NCBI GenBank assembly: GCA_045576735.1
Contig: JAZNGZ010000095.1
Coordinates: forward strand, 62,001-126,000
Source of the DNA: RGIG4079 sp045576735
GTDB lineage: Bacteria > Bacteroidota > Bacteroidia > Bacteroidales > Muribaculaceae
Length of the DNA: 64,000 bases
Direction of reading: 5' to 3'
Positions 34,632-43,766 of the stretch are shown here, piece by piece. The position numbers and the translations under genes were made by a program. Every line of letters begins with the position of its first letter. Position 1 is the stretch's first letter. Under the pieces are notes generated by a model. That model saw nothing but the letters and a program-made list of their open reading frames with translations. It was not told the origin of the DNA and did not search any database.

Positions 34632-37600
34632 ATGAAAAAAATTTTCCTTAAAATCACAGTGTCGCTATTGGCAATGTTGCTTGCTATGCCTGCATGGGCT
34701 GCAACAACTCCCAAACGCGAACACCGCTCAGTGTGGGTAACTACTGCATGGCGCATGTGTTGGCCTACTGATGCCGGAACTTCATCTTCTATTGCAACAA
34801 GCCAAAAGAATGAAGCAATTCAGTATCTTGACCTATTGAAAAAAAATGGGTTTAACTGTGTATATTTCCAAGTGCGTGGCATGAGCGATGCTATGTACAA
34901 GTCAAGTTACGAGCCATGGTCAAGTTATTTGACAGGTACACGTGGAGCAACACCTGCTTATGACCCTCTTGAATTTTGGATTACCGAATGTCACAAACGT
35001 GGCATGGAACTTTTTGCTTGGGTTAACCCCTATCGTTATGAATCATCGGTATCAGGTGCTTCTTGGACCGGAGCAAATGACTATCGCACCACTCACCCCG
35101 ACTGGATTATGGAATACAACAACGCAAGTATCCTTAACCCCGGGATTGAAGCAGTGCAAACTCGCATCGTTGATGTGTGTCGTGAAATCGTAGGTAATTA
35201 CGACGTTGACGGTCTCGTTTTCGACGACTACTTCTATCTAAACAGCGTTCCCAACTCTTACGATTCAGATTTATATTACGCAAATCGCACCTCCTCTTCT
35301 CAATCACAGGCCGATTGGCGTCGTGAAAACGTAAACTCAATGGTTCGCAAGGTTTATCAAATGGTTCAATCAACTAAACCTTACGTAAAATTTGGCATCT
35401 CTCCTGCAGGTGTATCTAAAACATCTGCTTCAAAATATGGTATTTCAACTAGTTCAATCAGTTCTGCAAGCGACTGGCAATACTCACAAATCTATTCCGA
35501 TCCATTAGCATGGTTAGGTGAAGGTACTGTCGACTTCATCTCACCTCAGTTATATTGGCTCGATTCTCACGCTACCAATGGTTTTGACGTCCTTTCAGAA
35601 TGGTGGAGCAATGCTTGTGCCGACGTATTTGGACGACATTTCTATGCAAGCCACTCTATTTCATTCTTAGATGGTGCTAATTACACATCTAACTGGGCAG
35701 AAGTTGCCGATCAGGTTCAACACGTGCGCGATTTTGACAAATTAAATGCTCCCGGTAGCGTATATTTTGGTTCTCGCGACCTCACCGGCAAACGGAATCA
35801 AGGTGTTGCAGAATATTTGAAGTCAAACAAATATCAAAATATAGCACTCCCCCCTGCGTTGACATGGAAATCATCTTATGCTTACAATCCCGGCAAAGTA
35901 ACAGGGCTAACACTTTCAGGTACAACATTATCATGGAATGGTTACAATAATATGCGCTATGTTGTATATGCAATTCCCAACAACACTACTATCACAGGTG
36001 ACATTCCCGCCGAATACATAATTGGCAACCCCTATTCTACTACATTTGACGTATCGTCTTATTCAAGTGGATATAAATTAGGTGTATCTGTTTTTGACCG
36101 TTATGGTAATGAATATGAAATCGTGTGGTTGGGCGATGACACCGAAGACCCCGGCACCGGTGGTGAAGAGACTAAAGAACTTGAACGCACAACGATTAAC
36201 ACTCCTGCCGATGGCTCTACAGTTCAATCAGGCTTCACTTTTGGTTGGACTGCAAACTCGGTAAGTGGCGTTTCTTATCGTCTTGAAGTTGCAACATCTA
36301 ATACATTTGATAACATCGTGTTTGCAGCCACTACTAGTAGCACAAGTTACTCTTCTTCAAGCATCTCACTCTCTGAAGGAACAACATATTATTGGAGAGT
36401 TATCACTTCTAAAGAAGGTTATACAAGTTCTACCTCATGGGTGGGTTCATTCACCATGGCTACTTCAGGAGGCTCAACAATTACTCCTACCGACGTAGTA
36501 AAAGATCCTAACACTTATTCTAATGTAAATGGGTTCTCAATCGAAAGCCTTTGGATGTATTCTAAAAACACATCTAATTTCCCTTCACAACTCGGTGGCG
36601 ACCAACGTGGTATGGCAGCATGCAATGGTAATGTTTATATAATCCAACGCGATAACATTCTCCTTGAATTCAGCGGTGAAACAGGCGAATACCTTCGTTC
36701 AATCACTTTGACCGGCGATTGCTCTACCGATGCCAACGGCAACTCTCTTCAATACAAATGCCAAGATCTTTTTGTTGACGCAGGCAATCATCTTTGTGTA
36801 AGTAGCATGACTCTTGATTGTTCAACAACCCCTCTTACTGTATGTACAATTGATCTTAATACAGGAGCGACTACTCGTGTATTTAATATGACATGCACAT
36901 TAGGTGGTCGTATTGACTTTACTGCAGTTCGTGGTGATGTAACTCAAACAGGATGTGAAATTTGGGCTGCAGTAGCAAATTCTAACTATGTGTATCGTTG
37001 GACCCGTAACGCAAGTGGATATTGGGCTATAAACTACACTACAGTTTCAACTTATTATCCCTCTGGAAACGCAACAACCAACAGCACAGCACCTCGCATT
37101 ATGCCCGTTTCAAACACACAATTCATTCTCGATGGACATAATTCAGCACCTGCTCTTCTCTCATTTGTAGCAAGTGGGACTGCCACATATAACGATGGTT
37201 TCGAAAACAATCCGTCAATTGCTCCTACTGCCAACAACTGGAATGGTATATCTCAAGCAACACTAAATGGCACTCCTATTTTTGCTTATGTTTCGGCTAT
37301 TGCTCCAAACACATTCACTATCGTAACCAATCCTTCAAACTATAACTTCAGCAAAATGTCTTACCTTTGGACAGTTCCTGCTAATGGTCTCGGTTCAGAA
37401 GCCAACACTTACGTCACATCTAAACCAACAATGGTAAACAATAGTGATGGCTCGGTTACATTATATATTTATACTCCAAACAATGGTCTTGCCGCATATA
37501 TATTAAAATCGGTTTCAACTGCAACTCCTCAACTTGATGCAGTGTCATTGAGCACTCCGGTTGGTGGTACAACTGTAGCAAACGGATTTAGTTTTGGTTG

Positions 37601-39470
37601 GAGTTCTATTTCAGGAGCCACATACACAATTGAAGTGTCAAAATCATCATCTTTCTCTTCTATTGACTTTACTGCAAGTACTACTACCAACAGCTACTCA
37701 TCTTCAAACTTTGCTCTTGCAGCAGGTACTACATACTACTGGAGAGTGAAAGCATCTAAAAATGGCTATATCGGCTCTACATCAAGTAGTGCATCATTTG
37801 TAACTGCACAACCTACCCTTGCTGCTGTTACTCTAAAAAGCCCTGTTGGCGGTGTAACCGTTGAAGATGGTTTCAATTTTAGTTGGAGTGCTATTGATGG
37901 AGCATCATACACCGTTGAAATATCTACTCTTGCATCATTTGCATCAGTAATGTATTCTATTCAAACATCGGCAACATCTTATTCTTCTTCCGACCTCAAT
38001 CTTTTGGACGGGACCAAATATTATTGGAGAGTAAAAGCCGATAAATCCGGATCGGTTCAATCGGTATCGGCTATTGAATCATTCGTAACAAAGCAAGCTG
38101 AAGTTATTACTCCTACTCCAACTCCGGATGATACTCCTAAAGATGATGCAGAATATGAAACAGTAAACAATCTCAGCATCACAAACCTTTGGATTTACTC
38201 TATCCAAAAAGGCAACTTCCATGAAGAACTTGGTCGCGACCAACGTGGTATGGCTGCTTATAATGGCAAAGTATATATTTCGGAACGCTCCAATGGTGCA
38301 GGTTACCTCCTTGAATTTGACGGCAACACAGGTAAATTCCTTCGCAAAATCACTCTTACCGGTGATTATTTAAGCACATCTGATGGTTATACATTAGGTT
38401 ATCCTTGTAACGATGTATTTGTTGATGGAGGCAATCACTTATGCGTGGCAAATATGATCACATCTTCTTCTATCAGCAGTCAATTAAACGTCTCTATCGT
38501 TGATGTTGAAACAGGAGCTACAACTCTCGTATTTGAAACAGACATATCTAATGCATCTTTACGTATTGACAACTGTATGGCATATGGTGACCTCACAAAA
38601 AAAGGCGCACAAGTTTATGCAGCTCCATCTGGTAATTCAGCCACATCTTCTACTTTACGCAAACGCATCTATTGTTGGACTCGCCGTTACGACTATGATC
38701 CCACTGTAGTAGACGTATACAACGATTGGTCTCTTGGTTATAATGTAGTCAAAGCATTCTATCCAAATTCAGTTTCAAACTATGGTAACGCTCCTCGTGT
38801 ATTGCCTATTGGAACTAATCGAGTAATCGTCGATGGATCAACCGTATATCCCACATTATACACCTACAATTCATCATGGAATGGAGCGACATCAACTATC
38901 GAAGACGGGTTCAGCTCTAATCTAAGCATTCGTCCAACAGGTGTATTAAGTGCAGGTATGTGTGAAGGAGAAATCAATGGTCGTAAGCTTTACCTCTATA
39001 GCTTTAACGACGACATGACCGAATTCCATAACTTCGCAATCGTTCTTAATCCAAGCAACTTTGACTTTGCCGATATGGAAATGCTTTGGAAAATTCCTAA
39101 AGCAGGTCTTGGTAACGTAGGTAACACTTATATTTCATCTATCCCTGCAACTCAAAAGAACGCTGATGGTTCGTTGAACGTTTACATCTATACTCCTAAT
39201 AATGGTCTTGCTGCTTATCGCATCGATGACCCAACAACAAGTATACAAGGTATTGAGTTCAACACTAAATTAAGCATTAACGCTTACAACAAGACTATCC
39301 ACTGTTCTGAAGTTGTAAACATGATTGAAGTGTTCAGCCCTGCCGGTGTAAAAGTTGCCGAAGGTGAAAATTGCCAATCACTCAATGTGTCAAATCTCGC
39401 AAAAGGCATCTACCTTGTTCGCGCCACAAACGATGGTGAAACAATATCAGAAAGCATTGTTATCAAATAA
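34632..39470 (+). CDS. Second giant GHL10/DigH-type glycosidase, paralog
   Basis: A 1612-residue paralog of the preceding protein with a signal peptide (1-23). Its GHL10 domain (about 25-420) has the same motifs: HRSVWVTTAWRMCWP, YFQVRGMSDAMY, Asp198-Asp199 in LVFDDYFYL, and PQLYWL. FN3-like modules lie near residues 517-612, 968-1055 and 1056-1148. The unnamed 350-residue domain again occurs twice (about 624-957 and 1173-1535), with DQRGMAA, LLEFSGETGEYLRSITLTGD and NNGLAAY signatures. The tail (about 1540-1612, FSPAGVKVAEGE, LAKGIYLVRA) is sorting-domain-like. It has fewer FN3 modules than its neighbour. The pair clearly arose by duplication and is followed by a strong terminator. Confidence 0.82.
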   Translation: MKKIFLKITVSLLAMLLAMPAWAATTPKREHRSVWVTTAWRMCWPTDAGTSSSIATSQKNEAIQYLDLLKKNGFNCVYFQVRGMSDAMYKSSYEPWSSYLTGTRGATPAYDPLEFWITECHKRGMELFAWVNPYRYESSVSGASWTGANDYRTTHPDWIMEYNNASILNPGIEAVQTRIVDVCREIVGNYDVDGLVFDDYFYLNSVPNSYDSDLYYANRTSSSQSQADWRRENVNSMVRKVYQMVQSTKPYVKFGISPAGVSKTSASKYGISTSSISSASDWQYSQIYSDPLAWLGEGTVDFISPQLYWLDSHATNGFDVLSEWWSNACADVFGRHFYASHSISFLDGANYTSNWAEVADQVQHVRDFDKLNAPGSVYFGSRDLTGKRNQGVAEYLKSNKYQNIALPPALTWKSSYAYNPGKVTGLTLSGTTLSWNGYNNMRYVVYAIPNNTTITGDIPAEYIIGNPYSTTFDVSSYSSGYKLGVSVFDRYGNEYEIVWLGDDTEDPGTGGEETKELERTTINTPADGSTVQSGFTFGWTANSVSGVSYRLEVATSNTFDNIVFAATTSSTSYSSSSISLSEGTTYYWRVITSKEGYTSSTSWVGSFTMATSGGSTITPTDVVKDPNTYSNVNGFSIESLWMYSKNTSNFPSQLGGDQRGMAACNGNVYIIQRDNILLEFSGETGEYLRSITLTGDCSTDANGNSLQYKCQDLFVDAGNHLCVSSMTLDCSTTPLTVCTIDLNTGATTRVFNMTCTLGGRIDFTAVRGDVTQTGCEIWAAVANSNYVYRWTRNASGYWAINYTTVSTYYPSGNATTNSTAPRIMPVSNTQFILDGHNSAPALLSFVASGTATYNDGFENNPSIAPTANNWNGISQATLNGTPIFAYVSAIAPNTFTIVTNPSNYNFSKMSYLWTVPANGLGSEANTYVTSKPTMVNNSDGSVTLYIYTPNNGLAAYILKSVSTATPQLDAVSLSTPVGGTTVANGFSFGWSSISGATYTIEVSKSSSFSSIDFTASTTTNSYSSSNFALAAGTTYYWRVKASKNGYIGSTSSSASFVTAQPTLAAVTLKSPVGGVTVEDGFNFSWSAIDGASYTVEISTLASFASVMYSIQTSATSYSSSDLNLLDGTKYYWRVKADKSGSVQSVSAIESFVTKQAEVITPTPTPDDTPKDDAEYETVNNLSITNLWIYSIQKGNFHEELGRDQRGMAAYNGKVYISERSNGAGYLLEFDGNTGKFLRKITLTGDYLSTSDGYTLGYPCNDVFVDGGNHLCVANMITSSSISSQLNVSIVDVETGATTLVFETDISNASLRIDNCMAYGDLTKKGAQVYAAPSGNSATSSTLRKRIYCWTRRYDYDPTVVDVYNDWSLGYNVVKAFYPNSVSNYGNAPRVLPIGTNRVIVDGSTVYPTLYTYNSSWNGATSTIEDGFSSNLSIRPTGVLSAGMCEGEINGRKLYLYSFNDDMTEFHNFAIVLNPSNFDFADMEMLWKIPKAGLGNVGNTYISSIPATQKNADGSLNVYIYTPNNGLAAYRIDDPTTSIQGIEFNTKLSINAYNKTIHCSEVVNMIEVFSPAGVKVAEGENCQSLNVSNLAKGIYLVRATNDGETISESIVIK

Positions 39471-39490
39471 CATTGAATTCTAAATAATCC

Positions 39491-39525
39491 AAAGACCGAT
39501 GTGGAAATTCCATGTCGGTCTTTTT
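39491..39525 (+). terminator. Intrinsic terminator after the glycosidase pair
   Basis: AAAGACCGA (39491-39499) pairs with TCGGTCTTT (39515-39523), with an inner GGAAATTCC palindrome and a following T-run. It lies 20 bases after the stop codon. Confidence 0.9.
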
Positions 39526-39542
39526 ATTTTAAACGATTAATC

Positions 39543-39550
39543 GTAAATTT
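39543..39550 (+). promoter_or_regulatory. -7 box for ribD
   Basis: TAAATTTG matches TAnnTTTG and is 21 bases before the ATG at 39572. No good upstream element was seen, so the call is tentative. Confidence 0.4.
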
Positions 39551-39571
39551 GTCCTTTGAAAAAATTTGATA

Positions 39572-40645
39572 ATGAATTACGACGAAAAATATATGCGCCG
39601 AGCCATTCAATTGGCCCGCAACGGAATGATGTTTGCTTCACCCAATCCCATGGTAGGAGCTGTAATTGTACATGACGATAAAATCATAGGCGAAGGGTAT
39701 CATCGACGTTGTGGTGAAGGGCATGCCGAGGTCAATGCCGTGGCATCGGTAACACAACCCGAGCTATTACCCCACTCCACCATATACGTTACACTTGAGC
39801 CATGCTCGCACTATGGCAAAACACCACCATGCGCACAACTCATCATTGACAAAAAAATTCCACGAGTGGTGATTGGTATCCTCGACCCATTTGAAAAAGT
39901 AAGCGGGCGAGGAGCAAGAATGCTACAAGAGGCCGGTTGCGAAGTAACACACGGAATTTTAGAAGAAGAATGCCTACAACTTAATGCTCCATTCATCACA
40001 GCTCACACAATGCGCCGTCCGTTCATTACTCTCAAATGGGCTCAAAGCCAAGACAGATTTATAGACCGCATACGCACTGTTGACACCCCTAGTGCCGAAT
40101 TGTTTTCCAATCAGCAATCATCAACATTAGTTCACAAAATGCGAGCCACGCACGATGCTATAATGATAGGTAGCGGGACTGCCTCCAACGACAATCCCTC
40201 GCTCAATTGTCGCCATTGGCATGGTCGAAATCCCATTCGCATCATTTTAGACCGAAGTGGGAAAACGCCATCCTCATCTACTGTATTTACCAACTCCTCT
40301 CAACCCACAATATATATAACCGCCACAACAAGAAATGACTTACCCTTACACGTTGAGCAAATTATTGTCGACATCAATTGCTCATTGAAAGATGTGATGT
40401 ATATACTTTACAAAAAAAACATCACATCGGTGTTGATTGAAGGCGGTGGGGCATTATTGCAAAGTGCTATCAATGAAAATATATGGGACTGTGCTCGAAT
40501 TGAAACCAACCCCAAATCTTTGGGCAAATCGGGTTCAGTAAAAGCTCCTATCATAGAAAACAAAGCCGACAAAACCATTTATTTGGGCAAAAACAAAGTA
40601 GATTTCCTTTTCAACAACCCCCTTCTACTAGTTAAAAACATATAA
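39572..40645 (+). CDS. ribD: Bifunctional riboflavin deaminase/reductase
   Basis: A 357-residue enzyme of riboflavin synthesis with two domains. The N-terminal deaminase (1-145) has the zinc-site motifs GHAEVNAV and PCSHYGKTPPC. The C-terminal reductase (150-357) has RPFITLKWAQSQDRFID, DAIMIGSGTASNDNPSLNCR and SVLIEGGGALLQSAI. It converts the GTP-derived pyrimidine to 5-amino-6-ribitylamino-uracil phosphate in two steps. The ATG at 39572 is chosen; an in-frame TTG at 39566 lies two codons upstream. No other rib gene is adjacent, so it stands alone here. Confidence 0.95.
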   Translation: MNYDEKYMRRAIQLARNGMMFASPNPMVGAVIVHDDKIIGEGYHRRCGEGHAEVNAVASVTQPELLPHSTIYVTLEPCSHYGKTPPCAQLIIDKKIPRVVIGILDPFEKVSGRGARMLQEAGCEVTHGILEEECLQLNAPFITAHTMRRPFITLKWAQSQDRFIDRIRTVDTPSAELFSNQQSSTLVHKMRATHDAIMIGSGTASNDNPSLNCRHWHGRNPIRIILDRSGKTPSSSTVFTNSSQPTIYITATTRNDLPLHVEQIIVDINCSLKDVMYILYKKNITSVLIEGGGALLQSAINENIWDCARIETNPKSLGKSGSVKAPIIENKADKTIYLGKNKVDFLFNNPLLLVKNI

Positions 40646-40750
40646 AAAGCCATATAAATCCCTTATGCAAATTATGACATTTCACTATCTTTCACCTAAT
40701 TAACATCTTTTTATAGTATACTTTTATACATTTTATAGGTGTTTGATACG

Positions 40751-40779
40751 TTGTTTTAATGAAATTGTTGTTAACTTTG
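40751..40779 (+). promoter_or_regulatory. Promoter of the DUF6242-uppS-bamA block
   Basis: TTG (40751-40753), an 18-base spacer and TAACTTTG (40772-40779) fit the Bacteroidota consensus. The ATG at 40801 follows after 21 bases. Confidence 0.65.
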
Positions 40780-40800
40780 CAAATTGTAAAATAATATCTT

Positions 40801-42300
40801 ATGTTGAAAAAAATTGCGCTTTATATTATATTAGCAACTGTTGCATCAGGATTTATTGCGTGCAACGAAGACTCTGATGACCCCTCCGTCTCATCATCAA
40901 ATGTGATGGTGACATCTTTTAATCTTAAGGCAAATGACAGCCTACTTGTAAATCTTGACTCGGTGTATTTCTCTATCGACCTTGAAAATGCCAAGATTTT
41001 CAATGCCGACTCATTGCCTTACGGCACTAACGTTTCTCGCCTAGTGGTAAATATAGGCACAATGGGTAGCTCTGTTGCCGAATTGACGGTTCCTCGTCCC
41101 GGGAAAAGCGATACAATTATCGACTATTTAAAGTATCCCTCAGATAGTATTGATTTCAGCAATGGTCCCGTAAAATTGCATCTTGTGGCGCTTGACGGTA
41201 AAGCCAAACGTGATTACTCTATCTCAGTGAATGTGCATCAAGTAAAACCCGACTCGCTTTTCTGGAATCGTTTGTCTAAAAACAAACTCCCTTCTCTTCT
41301 AAACAACCCCACAACACAAAAAACAGTCATTTATAAAGGTGAGGCATTGTGTCTATCGGGTATTCACCCTCAATACACTCTTGCCACAATCGACAATCCA
41401 AGCAATTTTGTTTGGGACATGAAAGAGATAGCATTCACGTTCACCCCCGATGTGAACTCACTTAATGCAACTGACAATGCACTTTTCATGCTTGACAATG
41501 AAAACAACCTTTACACATCGACCGATGGTGAAAGTTGGACAGCCTGCAACGAAAAATGGCATCATATATATGGCGGATACGGAGACAAACTTGTAGGGGT
41601 AAAAGAGATTGACGGCAAATACTACCACGTCACTTATCCCTCATCAACCACAACCCTCGTTGATAACGAATGTCCTATTTCAGGGACAAGCCCATTTATA
41701 TCATATAACAACGAATGGGAAACCACACCTCAAGCATTTGTTATGGGAGGACGCCGTAGCGATGGCAAAGTCATTGGCGATATGTGGGGTTACGATGGCA
41801 ATTCATGGGCTAAGATAAGCCAAAAAGGCATCTACCCTCGCGAAGCTGTGACCTTATTGGCTTACTACACATTCGAAACCGACACCGACAATTGGAGTGT
41901 TACAAAACTTCCAACACTCATTGCGTTTGGCGGTTTTGATCAAGAAGGATATGCCGGTAAGAATGTATACATCTCCATTGACATGGGATTAAATTGGAAA
42001 CTTGCCGACGATTTATTGCAATTCCCCGATTACATCCCCGCCATGGGCAATGCGCAAGCACTCGTGTTTAATCGCACTATCGAAGCTCGCAGTTCATCAA
42101 ACTGGATTGAATATCCGTCAAAGGTTCTACCCTCATATTGGGAAATCAGCACTCCCGCATTGTCACGTGCCAGCCAAGCACCAACACAATGGGATGCACC
42201 TTATATTTATCTATTTGGTGGATATGACAATAATGGCACCCTTTACAACTCAATTTGGAGAGGAATAATCAACCGCTTAAGTTTTAAACCTATAATATAA
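40801..42300 (+). CDS. DUF6242-like lipoprotein, probably beta-propeller
   Basis: A 499-residue lipoprotein with a lipobox at SGFIAC (Cys21) followed by the acidic NEDSDD. This fits the Bacteroidota export signal for surface display. Residues 30-155 read as an Ig-like domain (VTSFNLKANDSLLVNLDSV, and YSISVNVHQVKPDSLFW). The rest (160-499) has Kelch-like repeats (FVMGGRRSDGKVIGDMWGYD, IYLFGGYDNNGTLYNSIWRG). From memory this architecture corresponds to DUF6242, a family with no proven function that is often next to uppS and bamA in Bacteroidales. Its stop codon overlaps the start of the next gene (TAATG), so it is tied to the envelope block. Confidence 0.75.
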   Translation: MLKKIALYIILATVASGFIACNEDSDDPSVSSSNVMVTSFNLKANDSLLVNLDSVYFSIDLENAKIFNADSLPYGTNVSRLVVNIGTMGSSVAELTVPRPGKSDTIIDYLKYPSDSIDFSNGPVKLHLVALDGKAKRDYSISVNVHQVKPDSLFWNRLSKNKLPSLLNNPTTQKTVIYKGEALCLSGIHPQYTLATIDNPSNFVWDMKEIAFTFTPDVNSLNATDNALFMLDNENNLYTSTDGESWTACNEKWHHIYGGYGDKLVGVKEIDGKYYHVTYPSSTTTLVDNECPISGTSPFISYNNEWETTPQAFVMGGRRSDGKVIGDMWGYDGNSWAKISQKGIYPREAVTLLAYYTFETDTDNWSVTKLPTLIAFGGFDQEGYAGKNVYISIDMGLNWKLADDLLQFPDYIPAMGNAQALVFNRTIEARSSSNWIEYPSKVLPSYWEISTPALSRASQAPTQWDAPYIYLFGGYDNNGTLYNSIWRGIINRLSFKPII

Positions 42301-42995
42301 TGAAACGCCTATATACACTGTCAATAATTATAGCCATGATGCTATCGTTACAGGCTTTGCAATGTAAAGCCGACGATTTTGCATCATATAAATTTGACGT
42401 GGGCGCACATATAGGCATGAGTGGCTATCTAGGTGATGCAAATGAAAGCAACATGTTCAAACATCCCGGCTATACTGCCGGTGCATCATTCCGCTACCTA
42501 CCTAATAGTCGATGGGCTTTTCGTGGCATTTTCTCCACCGGCTCGCTTAACGGCAATACCGCCGACTATGAAGATGTATTCCCTAGTGGCGTAAATTATG
42601 AATTCTCTTCTCAATTTTATGATTTAGGCGGACGATGTGAATTCAACTTCTTCAATTATGGTATAGGTGAAACATATAAAAAAATGCGCCGTTGGAGTCC
42701 ATACCTATCAGTGGGTATAGGAGCCACATTTGCATCGTGCGACGGAAATACCGCGTTTGCTATGAACATCCCCATGGGAGTGGGCGTAAAATACAAACTC
42801 AAACCTCGATTAAATCTAGGAGTGGAATTTTCGATGACAAAGGTTCTTGGGGACAATGTCGACGGAAAATTACTCACCGATTTATATCAAATTAAAAGTT
42901 CATTCTTAAAAAACACCGACTGGTATTCACAGCTAAGCATTTCAATCACTTATGAATTTGGCGAACGTTGCGAGACCTGTCATTATGTAGAATAA
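42300..42995 (+). CDS. DUF6089-like outer-membrane beta-barrel protein
   Basis: A 231-residue exported protein with a signal peptide (1-24) and an outer-membrane barrel pattern of alternating strands. It includes FDVGAHIGMSGYLGDANESNMFKHPGYTAGASFRY, typical of the DUF6089 family as I recall it. It overlaps the preceding gene by one base and lies 16 bases before uppS. A role in outer-membrane or BAM-related assembly is suggested only by the recurrent neighbourhood. The function is unknown. Confidence 0.72.
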   Translation: MKRLYTLSIIIAMMLSLQALQCKADDFASYKFDVGAHIGMSGYLGDANESNMFKHPGYTAGASFRYLPNSRWAFRGIFSTGSLNGNTADYEDVFPSGVNYEFSSQFYDLGGRCEFNFFNYGIGETYKKMRRWSPYLSVGIGATFASCDGNTAFAMNIPMGVGVKYKLKPRLNLGVEFSMTKVLGDNVDGKLLTDLYQIKSSFLKNTDWYSQLSISITYEFGERCETCHYVE

Positions 42996-43011
42996 TAAAC
43001 TCAACCAAGAT

Positions 43012-43761
43012 ATGGCTCTTTTAGATAAAATAGACCGCACAAATCTGCCCGCCCATGTTGCAATAATAATGGACGGCAATGGTCGTTGGGCTAAAGCCCG
43101 TCAACTTAATCGGTCGGCCGGACACGTCGAAGGAGTCAACACGGTGAGACGCATCACCGAGATTGCCTCGGAAATTGGCATCAAGCATCTAACACTCTAC
43201 ACCTTCTCTACTGAAAATTGGAACAGACCTCAAGATGAAGTTGACGCGCTGATGCATCTTATCGTCACTGCAATTGAGCGTGAGACCCCCGACTTGATAA
43301 AAAACAATGTGCAACTTACAATGATTGGTGATTCATCGCGTATGCCTAAAGAGGCTCTCGATAGGCTTAACCAATGTGTCTGCGACACGTCTCACTGCTC
43401 AGGCTTGAACCTATGCCTTGCTCTCAGCTATTCGGCTCGATGGGAAATTACTCAAGCATGTAAAACATTGGCAACTAAAGTCGCAAACGGTGAATTGTCG
43501 GCATCGGATATTGACGACAACACAATATCAGCTCACCTCACAACCGCTTCAATGCCCGACCCCGACTTGCTCATACGCACCGGGGGAGATATGCGCATAA
43601 GCAACTTCCTACTTTGGCAAATTGCATATGCCGAGATATGCGTGGTCGATACATTCTGGCCCGATTATAGCAAGGACGATTTTTGTAACGCAATTATACA
43701 ATATCAATCACGAGAACGTCGCTTTGGTAAAACAAGCGAGCAAATAAATGAAAATAAGTAA
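43012..43761 (+). CDS. uppS: Isoprenyl transferase (undecaprenyl diphosphate synthase)
   Basis: A 249-residue cis-prenyltransferase making undecaprenyl diphosphate, the lipid carrier for peptidoglycan and surface glycans. The catalytic Asp21 lies in HVAIIMDGNGRWAKAR. The family motifs TLYTFSTENWNRP (near residue 62), DLLIRTGGDMRISNFLLWQ and YAEICVVDTFWPD are all present. The gene is 5 bases from bamA, the common Bacteroidota arrangement. Confidence 0.96.
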   Translation: MALLDKIDRTNLPAHVAIIMDGNGRWAKARQLNRSAGHVEGVNTVRRITEIASEIGIKHLTLYTFSTENWNRPQDEVDALMHLIVTAIERETPDLIKNNVQLTMIGDSSRMPKEALDRLNQCVCDTSHCSGLNLCLALSYSARWEITQACKTLATKVANGELSASDIDDNTISAHLTTASMPDPDLLIRTGGDMRISNFLLWQIAYAEICVVDTFWPDYSKDDFCNAIIQYQSRERRFGKTSEQINENK

Positions 43762-43766
43762 TCATT

